Notes under the pieces: model-generated
Database searches by the model: none
The model's input: only the letters and a program-made list of their open reading frames with translations
What the model was told of the DNA's origin: nothing
Shown here: in pieces, positions 1-8,320 of the stretch
Layout: each line of letters starts with the position of its first letter
Numbering within the stretch: the stretch's first letter is position 1
From: Pseudomonadota bacterium
GTDB lineage: Bacteria; Pseudomonadota; Alphaproteobacteria; Rhizobiales; Rhizobiaceae
Direction of reading: 5' to 3'
DNA: 21,594 nucleotides
Assembly (NCBI GenBank): GCA_023433855.1
Contig: JAEYTV010000378.1
Span: 1-21,594 of the forward strand
Translations under genes and position numbers: made by a program

Positions 1-184
1 AGGCTCGTGCCGCCATCACCTCATGGAAGGAGGACTACAATGTGAACCGCCCTCATTCAGCTCTCGGCAATCGATCCCCTGCCGAGTTCGCGGCAACAAT
101 CGCACTGGAAACCGCGGCCGCCTGAGGTCACAAATCAACCAAAGGACTCTCTCCTAAGCCGGAGGAGAAAAGGGTCTCAGGTCA
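1..184 (+). mobile_element. Right end of an IS3-family insertion sequence, cut by window start
   Basis: The segment holds the last 40 codons of an IS3-type transposase and the non-coding end after it. The non-coding end finishes near 172-184 with ggtctcaggtca, which read inward on the other strand starts TGACCTGAGACC, as expected for an IS3-family terminal inverted repeat. The left end lies outside the window, so the repeat could not be matched to a partner and the exact boundary is inferred. Confidence 0.6.
3..125 (+). CDS. IS3-family transposase OrfB, C-terminal end (partial)
   Basis: This is the last 40 residues of a DDE integrase-core transposase; the start lies before the window. Read in frame from base 3 it contains DYNVNRPHSALGNRSPAEF, the C-terminal signature of IS3-family OrfB proteins (W..DYN..RPH.SLG..TP.EF), and ends at TGA 123-125. 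The catalytic residues are outside the window, so activity cannot be judged. It is not a copy of the IS3 element further right, whose C-terminus reads HYNQLHPHKALGYRSPREF. Confidence 0.85.
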   Translation, partial: ARAAITSWKEDYNVNRPHSALGNRSPAEFAATIALETAAA

Positions 185-191
185 CCTCCCC

Positions 192-501
192 TGGGGTTTT
201 GTCCCTTGGGTGCAGCCGCAGAACTCCCGCGGTCTCTGCAACGCTCGGTCGTGCGAGGGCGCTACCCTCCGGGATCCCTAGTTCCCACTCGGCCGATGGG
301 CTGAGAATAGCCGGAGGGGAACCCGGCGATCAACATGCCTGCGCGTGTCCGACGGAAAGGGGGCAGGCCGATCGTGGCCCAAAAGCCCTCGCTTGCCGTC
401 GCTGGCCATTTGGCTAAAGCGGATGGGATTGTCGGGCAGTTCCCCGGGGTGTTGGTGCCGCCAAATGGGGGAGACACGCGGCCTGCCGCAAAACACCTGT
501 T
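192..501. repeat. Left arm of a long diverged inverted repeat flanking the Rhs island
   Basis: From tggggttttgtccc at 192 to aacacctgtt at about 501 this stretch matches the reverse complement of 8321-8629. The outer 150 bases are very similar, including long identical runs such as gtcccttgggtgcagccgc and cgcggtctctgcaacgctcgg. The middle is poorly conserved, and similarity returns at about 427-501 (gggattgtcgg, gcaaaacacctgtt). No convincing protein is encoded in any frame. It starts about 8 bases after the IS3 end. Identity is unknown; a decayed mobile element or a dispersed non-coding repeat is possible. Confidence 0.85.
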
Positions 502-733
502 TATGGGGAGGTCGCTGGCCAGCGGTCTGAGGCGTGCCGATAGTTGTAGCTCGTGGCGCCGCATCACAGTCGGCCTTGCCCCATCTCAAGTCGGATACAT
601 TTGCGGCGGTCGAATGACACGCGATGCTTACGCGACAAGATGGTATACCTGCAGCCACGGCGTTAAATTATTCGATAAAATCGTTTGGCGATTCCCGTCG
701 CTAGTCTGAACAACCTATTGTTAGCGCCCAATT
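502..733. other. Gene-free stretch between the repeat arm and the mini-YD gene
   Basis: No supportable gene, hairpin or known RNA was seen here. Short open frames cross it, but none has a ribosome binding site or recognisable protein. The base composition shifts from GC-rich to AT-richer near 660-730, marking entry into the Rhs island. Confidence 0.5.
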
Positions 734-955
734 TCAATTTGTCGTCGCCGTCGTACGGTTGTTGGCCGGATCGTATCCATACGACCCGGAATTGCCCGAC
801 GTGCTCATCTCAACTATAACACGTCCATTACTATCGTAGTTATACGATATCGTACCTGAAGTCGCCGCCATGGACGGGCTAGGGGGCGGAAACGTTAGAA
901 ATATCAATGCTGCGCACGCAAATAAAATTGCAACTCCGAACGAAAATATCTTCAT
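734..955 (-). CDS. Small secreted YD-repeat (mini-Rhs) protein
   Basis: A 73-residue protein. Residues 1-30 form a Sec signal peptide (MKIFSF, a hydrophobic stretch, then SMA before ATSG). The mature part of about 43 residues is two YD-type units: ISYNYDSNGRVI and GSYGYDPANNRTT. These match the Y.YD..GR and Y.YD..NNRT pattern of Rhs/YD repeats, so the protein is essentially one to two repeats with nothing else. It is divergent from the large Rhs gene, with a perfect 8+8 palindrome 29 bases upstream of its start. There is no good Shine-Dalgarno. It could be a remnant of an older Rhs gene, but an intact signal peptide and clean stop argue for a real small gene. Function is unknown. Confidence 0.65.
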   Translation of the reverse strand: MKIFSFGVAILFACAALIFLTFPPPSPSMAATSGTISYNYDSNGRVIVEMSTSGNSGSYGYDPANNRTTATTN

Positions 956-1340
956 TTTATTTAGGCCTGTTACACGGATGGGGCGTCAATACATATTGAC
1001 GTCAAGACATTTCCGATCGGAAGAGGGCATTTAACTCAAGAATATGACAATGTTTTCTACGTATCGCCTCAGGATTTGCCATCTTTACATATCGCAGACC
1101 CAAAACGAGGTTGACTTGGGACAGCCAACCTGTCAACCAATAATTGTATGCGTCAAAATGACGATCTGAGGGCCTCAAGACGATAAATCCCGGGAACAGC
1201 CGGAATCTTATCCCGATCTGAATGGAATTTTTCCAATCGCTCGTCTTTCTGACAGCGGGTGCCTTGGACGCGCGTCTTCGTGCCTTTCTGCATTAAATTT
1301 GCGCACGGCTTATGCATCGTGGCGCATAAGGGAGCTTGCC
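956..1340. other. Divergent intergenic region of the Rhs island
   Basis: About 385 bases between the minus-strand mini-YD gene and the plus-strand secreted-protein gene. Apart from the palindrome at 984-1001 no RNA or terminator is evident. A TTGACT at 1111-1116 resembles a -35 box, but no convincing -10 lies at the right spacing. Promoters for both directions must lie here. Confidence 0.4.
984..1001. promoter_or_regulatory. Perfect 18-bp palindrome, candidate operator
   Basis: CGTCAATA-CA-TATTGACG is a perfect 8+8 inverted repeat with a 2-base centre. It lies 29 bases upstream of the mini-YD start codon, in an otherwise gene-free divergent region. Size and symmetry fit a dimeric repressor site. 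No regulator has been tied to it. Confidence 0.45.
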
Positions 1341-1784
1341 ATGCTCAAAAGGTCGTCTGCTGCCGCTATATTTGCCGCGCAGTTGCTGTTGCCAATGTGC
1401 GCCATCGCGCAGGAGGCCCCGTTCGGGGTATCGCCGCTTGTGGGTACGCTCAATATGCCGCTGGTCTCTCCGGCCCAGGCTGAGCGCTACCTCGCCGAAC
1501 GCGACGTTCCTTCAAGCAATGTCGCATCCATTCCCATGGAGTCGACGGAACGCTCGTCCGACCAGCCCCCGGTGGCCATCAACATCGCACCAGTGTTGAG
1601 GCACGATCTGCCAACGTCTGCCACAACGCAATGGGGCCTCCCGCGGGCGGCTTTCGCAATTGGCAAACCCGGTTCAGAAGCGGAGAAAAAACGAAACAGG
1701 GACGCGGCAGTCGGCGCAGGCCCGACATCTGGGCCGACACGATCCCCTATTCGTGACGCTCCTCCCGGGATTAAACCCAAATAG
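1341..1784 (+). CDS. Small secreted protein of unknown function, upstream of rhs
   Basis: A 147-residue protein of unrecognised family. The ATG at 1341 is preferred over the upstream one at 1299 because a GGGAG lies about 8 bases before it and the protein then opens with a proper signal peptide: MLKRSSAAA, a hydrophobic core, and AIAQ as cleavage site near residue 23. The mature protein is low in complexity, rich in Pro, Ser, Ala and Thr, with a Lys/Arg patch (AEKKRNRD) and a proline-rich tail. No catalytic motif is visible. It ends 48 bases before the Rhs start on the same strand, so the two are probably cotranscribed; it could assist export or surface display of Rhs, which is inference from position only. 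Confidence 0.7.
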   Translation: MLKRSSAAAIFAAQLLLPMCAIAQEAPFGVSPLVGTLNMPLVSPAQAERYLAERDVPSSNVASIPMESTERSSDQPPVAINIAPVLRHDLPTSATTQWGLPRAAFAIGKPGSEAEKKRNRDAAVGAGPTSGPTRSPIRDAPPGIKPK

Positions 1785-1832
1785 GCGAATAAATTAGTGC
1801 TGCTCTCTTGAAATATTATAAGGGACGAAAAA

Positions 1833-4800
1833 ATGCATATAATTGGCAGGCTCGCGCTTATTCTTTCGTTCTCGTTTGTCTCCTATTTTTTTTCAGCACT
1901 TTCTACACCTCATCAGGCATATGCCCAACCGAACGTGACTGCACTCTCCTGCACGCCGCCAACCACGGATGCAAAAATTGCGTCTCTAGCGCGAGCGCTC
2001 AATTATGATTTCGATCTTATATATGAATACGTATATTATAATGTCGATTTTTATCCGACATTTGGATCAACCAAGGGCGCCCTCGGCACCTATCTTGACA
2101 GTCAAGGGACAAATATTGATCAGAATGTACTCTTCGTTACGCTGTTGCGCCAGTCATGCATCAACGCGAATTATCGCTACGCCGACGTCACTCTGCCTGG
2201 GGATATGGTCGCGAGCCTTTTCGGCGTAGAGAACAGCGCAGGATTGCTGGCGAGCGTTCTCGGAAAGGGGGGGATTCCGGCATGCGTTCAATTGACGTCC
2301 AGCGGTCCCTGCGTGACGTCCGGTGGAGCCGCGTCTAATGTCACGATGACATGGGTGTTCACCGAGGCGACGGTTGGGGCGGCAACCTACCTTGTGGACC
2401 CTTCACTTAAGTCGCACCACCGCTTCACCCCGATCGATGTCGGGACGGCGATGAATTATGATCAAACCACTTTTCTCAATGCGGCCAAGGCCGGCTCTTC
2501 GCCGATTAGCGGTGTGCCCGCCGGGATCGATTCGATAAAGACTATCAATCGAGACAATATCAGGTCTAATCTTAATACCTATTCCGAAAATCTAATGAAC
2601 ATCATTGATGCCGATGAGCCCGTGAGTTCGACGGATGAGATTTTCGGAGGGGTACGCATTACATCGGAGAATTACGGCGTCTCGCTTCCAGCTGGGGGAA
2701 CGCTCTACACCGAGCTGCCGGAAGCACTCGAAATCGTGTTTACCTATTCCCTCTCCAATAATGTTGACGGCTCTGCTCCGGTAACGACCAATCTCATCAT
2801 ATACGGTAGTCAGCTGGCGGGTCGTCGGCTTTCGCTGAGGTATGCAAACAACAAACCGACATTCTACGTTAACGAAACGGCCATTGTAACGGGACCAGCA
2901 GCATCAGCGGGCGCCAGCCAGACGGTGAACATGACCGTGACGTTCCCATATGCATCGCCATTCAATGTCCACACGGTTCGACCGCGAGTCAAAGTCGGGG
3001 GAACGTATGCCCTGATCTTCTCGGCCGGCGAGCAAGGTCGTTATGGCTTGTCAGTAATGCAGCGAAGCCTTGCCCAGGGAGTGAAGCTTTTAACCTCGGC
3101 AGGCCTGCCACTCGCGTTTAAGGACCTGGGGCTTGATATCATCGGGCATACCTACGTGGCGCAGACCTCGGAGGCGGGCCGCTTTTATGCCAATCTCTCT
3201 AAGGTCATCAATGCCTATCACGCCTTTATGGGAATAGCCGGTGCAGCCGCAGGCGGGACGTCCTATGTCGATTTTCCCGGTCAGTTGGGAAGTATCGCGG
3301 CTGCAGCCACAACTGTGACGCAGAATGACTTGAATGGCCTCGCAGCTGCGATCGCGTACTTTGGCTCGACGCTTGAATCGACCACGATAAGCCAATTGCA
3401 GCTCACTGAGGCTGTCTCAACAGTTCGTATGTTCGACTATGCGAACCAGAGCAGCATCGGATTTTTGCAGGCAACGCCTACCAATTGGAGTGTCGTGAAG
3501 CCTCTACTGACAAACTGGAGTGCGGCCGACATCAGCTCGATGGAGACCTATCTGACCGGCGATCCTGCTTCCTTGGTCATTCTGCCGCAAGACGGGAACC
3601 GTACTGTGGGTACTTGGTCGGGGGCAGGATATTACTTCTTCCGGAACAGCGGCGGGTTGCAGAATATCGCCTACTTGATATCGGGAAGCTACAAGGGTGC
3701 CTTCAGCACCTCCGGGTCCTATGATTTCTCATCACCAGCCTTTGTCAGTGTCCCAGCAAGCATCAATAGACAGTTCGACGCGCCTATGTCGTGGGATCCT
3801 ATTAACCTACAAAATGGAAATTATATCTACGAAAATGAAGATATAAATGTTGGCTCCGCCGCATTCCCGTACGGGCTTGCGCTAAGAAGGAGTTACAACT
3901 CGGCTGACATTAATAATCCAACGGCTATGGGATATGGTTGGCGTCACAACTTCATGATGTCGGCCAAAAGGGATAGCGATACGTTCGAGGCGTTTGGCAA
4001 GTATAATCCGCGTTCCGCAATACCATTCGTCGTGGCATTTCATGCGGTAAAAAATATAAGCTCTACGCCGACAACCATACTAGATAATGTAGCGATTTCA
4101 TCATTGTCCGCTAGTTGGCTGATGGATCAGCTCGTGGACAATGCCATCACGTTGGCCCTCGATAAGGGAACCAAGAGGTTCATGAGGGTCCCGTCGGCCT
4201 CTGGCGGTGCGGTCTACGTCTCCCCTCCGGGTGAAGGGTCTACACTCGAGGTAAACGCAGACCAAACCATAACGCTCACCGATAAAACCGGGACAGTCAG
4301 CCGGTTCGATGCTGACGGATTCCTGACATCCTGGACGGACACCAACGCCAACGTGGTGTCATTCACCTATACCGGAACGGGGGCAGCGAAATTACTTAAT
4401 AAAGTGTCCAATGGTATGGGACGAACGCTGACCTTCACATACGCCAGCCGCAAGGTGAAAACTGTTTCAGACGGAACGCGTTCTGTCTCGTACACTTATG
4501 TTGCGGATGGAACAAATACCAGCGCGACGATCAAAACATTCACAGATACAAGATCAAATATAACAACGTTCGGATATTCGACGCCTATCAATAGTCTTCT
4601 TGTGCAGATAAAGTACCCGGCTTTCGCGAGCGTGCCGGCTGTTAAAAATGTCTATGACGGAATGGGGCACATTGTCACCCAAACTGATGCGCTCAACAAC
4701 GTGTGGACCTACCTGTTTGCGAATGGAGTCCGATCTCAGGAGGTCGACCCTGCTGGTGGAGCTCGCACGCTATACTTTGATCGCAACGGAAATCAGACCA

Positions 4801-7733
4801 AGAACATTGACCAGGACGGCGAGGCTACGCTCTCTGAGTACGATGGCATTGGTCGCCTGACGAAGGTAACAGGACCCTTAGGGGATAAGGTAGCGATCGT
4901 CTATGATGCTAAGAGCAATGTGCTCAGTAAGACCATCACGCCCATCCCAGGAGCGATTGATCGGATCACGGGACTTCCGGCGACGCCCGTAAATGAGGTG
5001 TGGACCTATGATCCGATATTCAATAAGCCTCTAACCTACACTGACGCTTTGGGACGCCTCACTAGCTACGCCTACGATGCCAACCGTAACTTGCTCACGA
5101 CGACCCAGCCTCCTGTGGCCAAGCCTGGGATTGTCGGCTTGGTGTCGCCAGTAATCACAGCCACCTATGGTGCGCGTGGTTTGCCGGCGACCTTGACCGA
5201 TGCCGACGGGCGCGTCACCAAGTATACTTACAGCTCCACGACCTTCGATTTGTTGTCGACCGTGCAGGATTTCGGCATCGGCCGTCTAAATCTCACAACG
5301 GTGGTAACCTATGACGCCATCGGCAATAAGCTTACCTCGACCGACCCCAGGGGCTTCAAGACAACCTTCGGGTATAATATGGGGAGGCTGCTAAACAAGA
5401 TTACTCCTGGTGCACCATTTGCGGCCAACATCACTAAATTTAGCTACGATTCTAACGGAAACCGTGAGACCGAGGAGCGGGCGACGGGCGCTACAGCCCC
5501 GGCCTGGCGAAAAATAAAGACGACCTACAATGCCGCAAACAAACCGATTCTTATCGAGCAGCCCGATGCGACTACAAAAGCCATAGGATATGATCCCGTC
5601 GGCCGCGTGACCACTGAAACGTCGTCGTCGGGTCGGCGCGTTACCTATGGATATGATTTGGCTTCGCGGCTTATCTCGATCCAAGATGGTGTCTCCGGCA
5701 CACTGGACCCCTCAATTACGCAGAATTTAGGGACAGTTACCCGTGAGACTCGCACCTACTATCCCGGATCGGGTGGGCTTCTTGCGACTCGGGCGGATGG
5801 CAACGGAAATGCCCTGACCTATCTCTATGACGGCTTCAGAAGAGCCGATCAGATTAGCTATCCCGGCAGCACCGCGGCGGCGCCGGACGATGAGGTGCAC
5901 AGTTTCGATGCTGCCGGCAATGACCTCGTCTTCCAGCGTCGGGACGGGTCGCAGATTTGGTTTACCTACGACGCTCTCAACCGTGTCACAACGAAGGCGC
6001 CGGCAGGACAGCCCACGATCACTTACGGCTATGACTACACGGGCAACCTTCTAACAGCCCAAGCCACGGGTGACACCACACCGACCCAGATTAGCTACGA
6101 CAGCGCCGGCCGCAAAATCGGCGAGACGACGCCGGCCTTCGGCGCGGTCACCGCCTCACTGGATGCCAACGGCAACCAGACGGGTCTCATCTGGCCCGGT
6201 GGGGGCTATACGGTCTCGTCCGGGATTGACCAGCTTAATCGGTTGACCGGCGTTTTTGAGGGCTCCGTCGCCACTGGCGTTCGAATTGCAGGCTACACCT
6301 ACAACACACTCTCCGAGCGAAAGACGGCGTCTTTCGGACCTGCTACCGCGCCTGTGGCTTCCTCGGCCCTCACGTATACCACGATGAGCCAGATCGCCAC
6401 GTTCGGCCACACCTGGAACGGCTCGTCTTTGCTGCTGACCTACACCTACAACAAGGACCACCAGCGCTCGAAGCTGGTGGCGAACGACAACACCTATCTG
6501 CCCACGGGTCTCGCGCCGGCCTCGGTCAGCTACACCAGGAATGCACTCAACCAGTACACCGCAGTGGGGGCCACGACCTACAGCTATGACGGTCGCGGCA
6601 ACCTCACAGGAAACGGGGTATGGACGTTTGGCTACGACATCGAAAACCGCCTCGTCTCGGCGACCAAGAGCGGCACCTCGATCAGCTATGCCTATGACGC
6701 GCTAGGCAGGCGACTGTCGAAGACGGTGAACGGCGTCACCACCTCCTGGGCCTCCTATGGCAACAGGGAGATCGCCGAGTATCAGGGCACGGGCACGCCG
6801 GTTCTGCAAAGCCGCACCGTCTTCGGCCCCGGCTTCGATGAGCCGATCGCCTCGATCAGCCCCGCCAATGTCCGCACCTACCTGTTCCAGGATGCCCTAG
6901 GCTCGGTTATTGCGCTGGCCAACGCCTCGGGGCAGGTCACGGAGAAATACGCCTACACCGCCTATGGGCTGAACACGGTCATCGGATCTGGTAGCTCCGC
7001 CTACCGCTATGCCGGCCGGCGCTTCGAGCCAGAGACCGGGCTCTATTATAATCGCGCAAGGGCGTATTCGCCGGCGCTGGGGCGCTTCCTCCAGACCGAT
7101 CCCATCGGAACTGACGGCGGGATCAATCTCTATGCGTACACCGGGAATGATCCTGTCAATAATACGGACCCCGCTGGCCATCGGACAGTTTCATTGGGCC
7201 TCAGTGCCCAGATAGCCTACGGCGTTGGTTTCGGCGGCGGCGTCAGCATCGACATCGATTTCCCTTGGAACGACGGGACTAGGTTTGATGTGCGGCTGGG
7301 TGGTTCTATCAGCGGGCTGTTTGGGTATGGTGCGGGAGGTTCATTTGGGCCAAACTTCAACATACCGGATAGCCTTAATGGTATCGGCTTCATCAGTTCC
7401 CCTACTCCAGATAGGCAAATGTTCTCGGGTGGGATTGATCGAATTGGAATTGCCTCCGTGGGTATTTTTAGTGTCCAGTTAAGTTCGCCACTAACGAAGG
7501 AAAGTGCTTTGTTCGACTTCATCGACACTACTGGTGACGCGAATATTGACCTCTTTAGTGCTAAAACCATCGGGTATGGCAGAATAGGACAGGGACTAGG
7601 TGGGTTTACCGGATTGACGGCTAGGGGAGATTTTTCGGTACGGGACAGCACCTCGGCGGTTTGGGACTGGATTTCTAACAGCTCGACCTCCTCTCTCGCG
7701 GGAGCGTCGGAGGGGGGCAGCACCCACAAGTAA
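1833..7733 (+). CDS. Secreted Rhs/YD-repeat protein with transglutaminase-like N-terminus
   Basis: A 1966-residue Rhs protein. An AAGGGA stands 7-8 bases before the ATG. Order: signal peptide (1-31, ending AYA); a transglutaminase-fold segment (about 48-195) whose catalytic Cys position is Asn94 and whose His position is Met172, while Asp189-Pro (VDPSLK) is kept, so it is probably inactive; a beta-rich region; a DUF6531-like block near 650-712 (DPINLQNGNYIYEN, RRSYNS, GYGWRHNF); many YD repeats from about 820 to 1700; and the Rhs core at about 1733-1783 (GLYYNRARAYSPALGRF, LQTDPIG, NLYAYTGNDPVNNTDPAG). After DPAGH comes a 183-residue tail, glycine-rich at first, with no motif I recognise. The family builds a shell around a C-terminal effector. 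The signal peptide indicates Sec export. Base composition is lower in GC in the N-terminal half and the tail than in the core, suggesting module exchange. Confidence 0.93.
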   Translation: MHIIGRLALILSFSFVSYFFSALSTPHQAYAQPNVTALSCTPPTTDAKIASLARALNYDFDLIYEYVYYNVDFYPTFGSTKGALGTYLDSQGTNIDQNVLFVTLLRQSCINANYRYADVTLPGDMVASLFGVENSAGLLASVLGKGGIPACVQLTSSGPCVTSGGAASNVTMTWVFTEATVGAATYLVDPSLKSHHRFTPIDVGTAMNYDQTTFLNAAKAGSSPISGVPAGIDSIKTINRDNIRSNLNTYSENLMNIIDADEPVSSTDEIFGGVRITSENYGVSLPAGGTLYTELPEALEIVFTYSLSNNVDGSAPVTTNLIIYGSQLAGRRLSLRYANNKPTFYVNETAIVTGPAASAGASQTVNMTVTFPYASPFNVHTVRPRVKVGGTYALIFSAGEQGRYGLSVMQRSLAQGVKLLTSAGLPLAFKDLGLDIIGHTYVAQTSEAGRFYANLSKVINAYHAFMGIAGAAAGGTSYVDFPGQLGSIAAAATTVTQNDLNGLAAAIAYFGSTLESTTISQLQLTEAVSTVRMFDYANQSSIGFLQATPTNWSVVKPLLTNWSAADISSMETYLTGDPASLVILPQDGNRTVGTWSGAGYYFFRNSGGLQNIAYLISGSYKGAFSTSGSYDFSSPAFVSVPASINRQFDAPMSWDPINLQNGNYIYENEDINVGSAAFPYGLALRRSYNSADINNPTAMGYGWRHNFMMSAKRDSDTFEAFGKYNPRSAIPFVVAFHAVKNISSTPTTILDNVAISSLSASWLMDQLVDNAITLALDKGTKRFMRVPSASGGAVYVSPPGEGSTLEVNADQTITLTDKTGTVSRFDADGFLTSWTDTNANVVSFTYTGTGAAKLLNKVSNGMGRTLTFTYASRKVKTVSDGTRSVSYTYVADGTNTSATIKTFTDTRSNITTFGYSTPINSLLVQIKYPAFASVPAVKNVYDGMGHIVTQTDALNNVWTYLFANGVRSQEVDPAGGARTLYFDRNGNQTKNIDQDGEATLSEYDGIGRLTKVTGPLGDKVAIVYDAKSNVLSKTITPIPGAIDRITGLPATPVNEVWTYDPIFNKPLTYTDALGRLTSYAYDANRNLLTTTQPPVAKPGIVGLVSPVITATYGARGLPATLTDADGRVTKYTYSSTTFDLLSTVQDFGIGRLNLTTVVTYDAIGNKLTSTDPRGFKTTFGYNMGRLLNKITPGAPFAANITKFSYDSNGNRETEERATGATAPAWRKIKTTYNAANKPILIEQPDATTKAIGYDPVGRVTTETSSSGRRVTYGYDLASRLISIQDGVSGTLDPSITQNLGTVTRETRTYYPGSGGLLATRADGNGNALTYLYDGFRRADQISYPGSTAAAPDDEVHSFDAAGNDLVFQRRDGSQIWFTYDALNRVTTKAPAGQPTITYGYDYTGNLLTAQATGDTTPTQISYDSAGRKIGETTPAFGAVTASLDANGNQTGLIWPGGGYTVSSGIDQLNRLTGVFEGSVATGVRIAGYTYNTLSERKTASFGPATAPVASSALTYTTMSQIATFGHTWNGSSLLLTYTYNKDHQRSKLVANDNTYLPTGLAPASVSYTRNALNQYTAVGATTYSYDGRGNLTGNGVWTFGYDIENRLVSATKSGTSISYAYDALGRRLSKTVNGVTTSWASYGNREIAEYQGTGTPVLQSRTVFGPGFDEPIASISPANVRTYLFQDALGSVIALANASGQVTEKYAYTAYGLNTVIGSGSSAYRYAGRRFEPETGLYYNRARAYSPALGRFLQTDPIGTDGGINLYAYTGNDPVNNTDPAGHRTVSLGLSAQIAYGVGFGGGVSIDIDFPWNDGTRFDVRLGGSISGLFGYGAGGSFGPNFNIPDSLNGIGFISSPTPDRQMFSGGIDRIGIASVGIFSVQLSSPLTKESALFDFIDTTGDANIDLFSAKTIGYGRIGQGLGGFTGLTARGDFSVRDSTSAVWDWISNSSTSSLAGASEGGSTHK

Positions 7734-7744
7734 CTGACGCCAAG

Positions 7745-7786
7745 CGCTTCACTGCCCTGCCAACATAATGGCCGGACAGTGAAGCG
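7745..7786. terminator. Hairpin between rhs and the downstream AT-rich gene
   Basis: CGCTTCACTG (7745-7754) and CAGTGAAGCG (7777-7786) are a perfect 10-bp inverted repeat around a 22-base loop, starting 12 bases after the rhs stop codon; flanking gcca/tggc extends the pairing with a small bulge. No T-run follows, so it is a weak terminator candidate. It could attenuate read-through, stabilise the rhs 3' end, or mark a recombination point. Confidence 0.4.
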
Positions 7787-7870
7787 TGGCATGATGCCAT
7801 TTATAAAATGTAAACGAAAAATCAATATTTACGTCGAGAGTTAAAATACTGGATAAAATGGGAATCTACG

Positions 7871-8206
7871 ATGATTAGATACCTTCCGATTTTGGTCGTT
7901 GATTTATTTATAATAATTCTTATATCATTATATGATATAATTGGACCAGAATTGCTGTATTATTCGACAGTGGTAATTCTTTTTATTATGTATTTATTCA
8001 GGACGAATGCTATATTGCCCTACGGGTATAACGACATAATTGATTCAAAAACGTTTTATATACTTACTGCGGTTCTCATTATTATGATAATAAATTCATT
8101 ATTTACATCGGATATGATTTTATTTTGGTATCCGACCAATTGGCCTTTTTGGTTTATTTTTCCAATGATTCCATTTCTGTATCTTTACAATGGAAAATGG
8201 AAATGA
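7871..8206 (+). CDS. AT-rich four-helix membrane protein, candidate immunity protein for Rhs tail
   Basis: A 111-residue protein composed almost entirely of membrane helices, roughly residues 5-25, 28-46, 64-84 and 87-106, with short polar loops and a basic end (NGKWK). A GGGAA lies 6-7 bases before the ATG. Codons are dominated by att, ata, tta and ttt, in sharp contrast to the GC-rich genes around it. It lies 137 bases downstream of the Rhs tail on the same strand. In polymorphic-toxin loci (Rhs, CdiA, WapA) the gene just after the variable toxin tip usually encodes the cognate immunity protein, and these are often small and AT-rich. That role is inference from position; no family was recognised. 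A membrane immunity protein would imply a tail acting on or crossing the inner membrane. Confidence 0.75.
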   Translation: MIRYLPILVVDLFIIILISLYDIIGPELLYYSTVVILFIMYLFRTNAILPYGYNDIIDSKTFYILTAVLIIMIINSLFTSDMILFWYPTNWPFWFIFPMIPFLYLYNGKWK

Positions 8207-8320
8207 GATTTCTTCAGCCTGGATCTATAAGCAATATCGTATAAATCATTGGATATGGGCACACCAAGGTTCCCGTCGTCATCAGAGCGCCTCGCATAGT
8301 TGGTCGGCGACGTGTCGAAT

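Noticed and set aside
199..330. Possible tRNA or structured RNA in the repeat arm because of its GC-rich hairpins
   Set aside because: No cloverleaf, T-loop consensus or terminal CCA arrangement could be drawn.
262..658. Overlapping open frames of 100-126 codons on both strands
   Set aside because: They lie in the non-coding repeat arm and its flank; none has a ribosome site or a family-like sequence.
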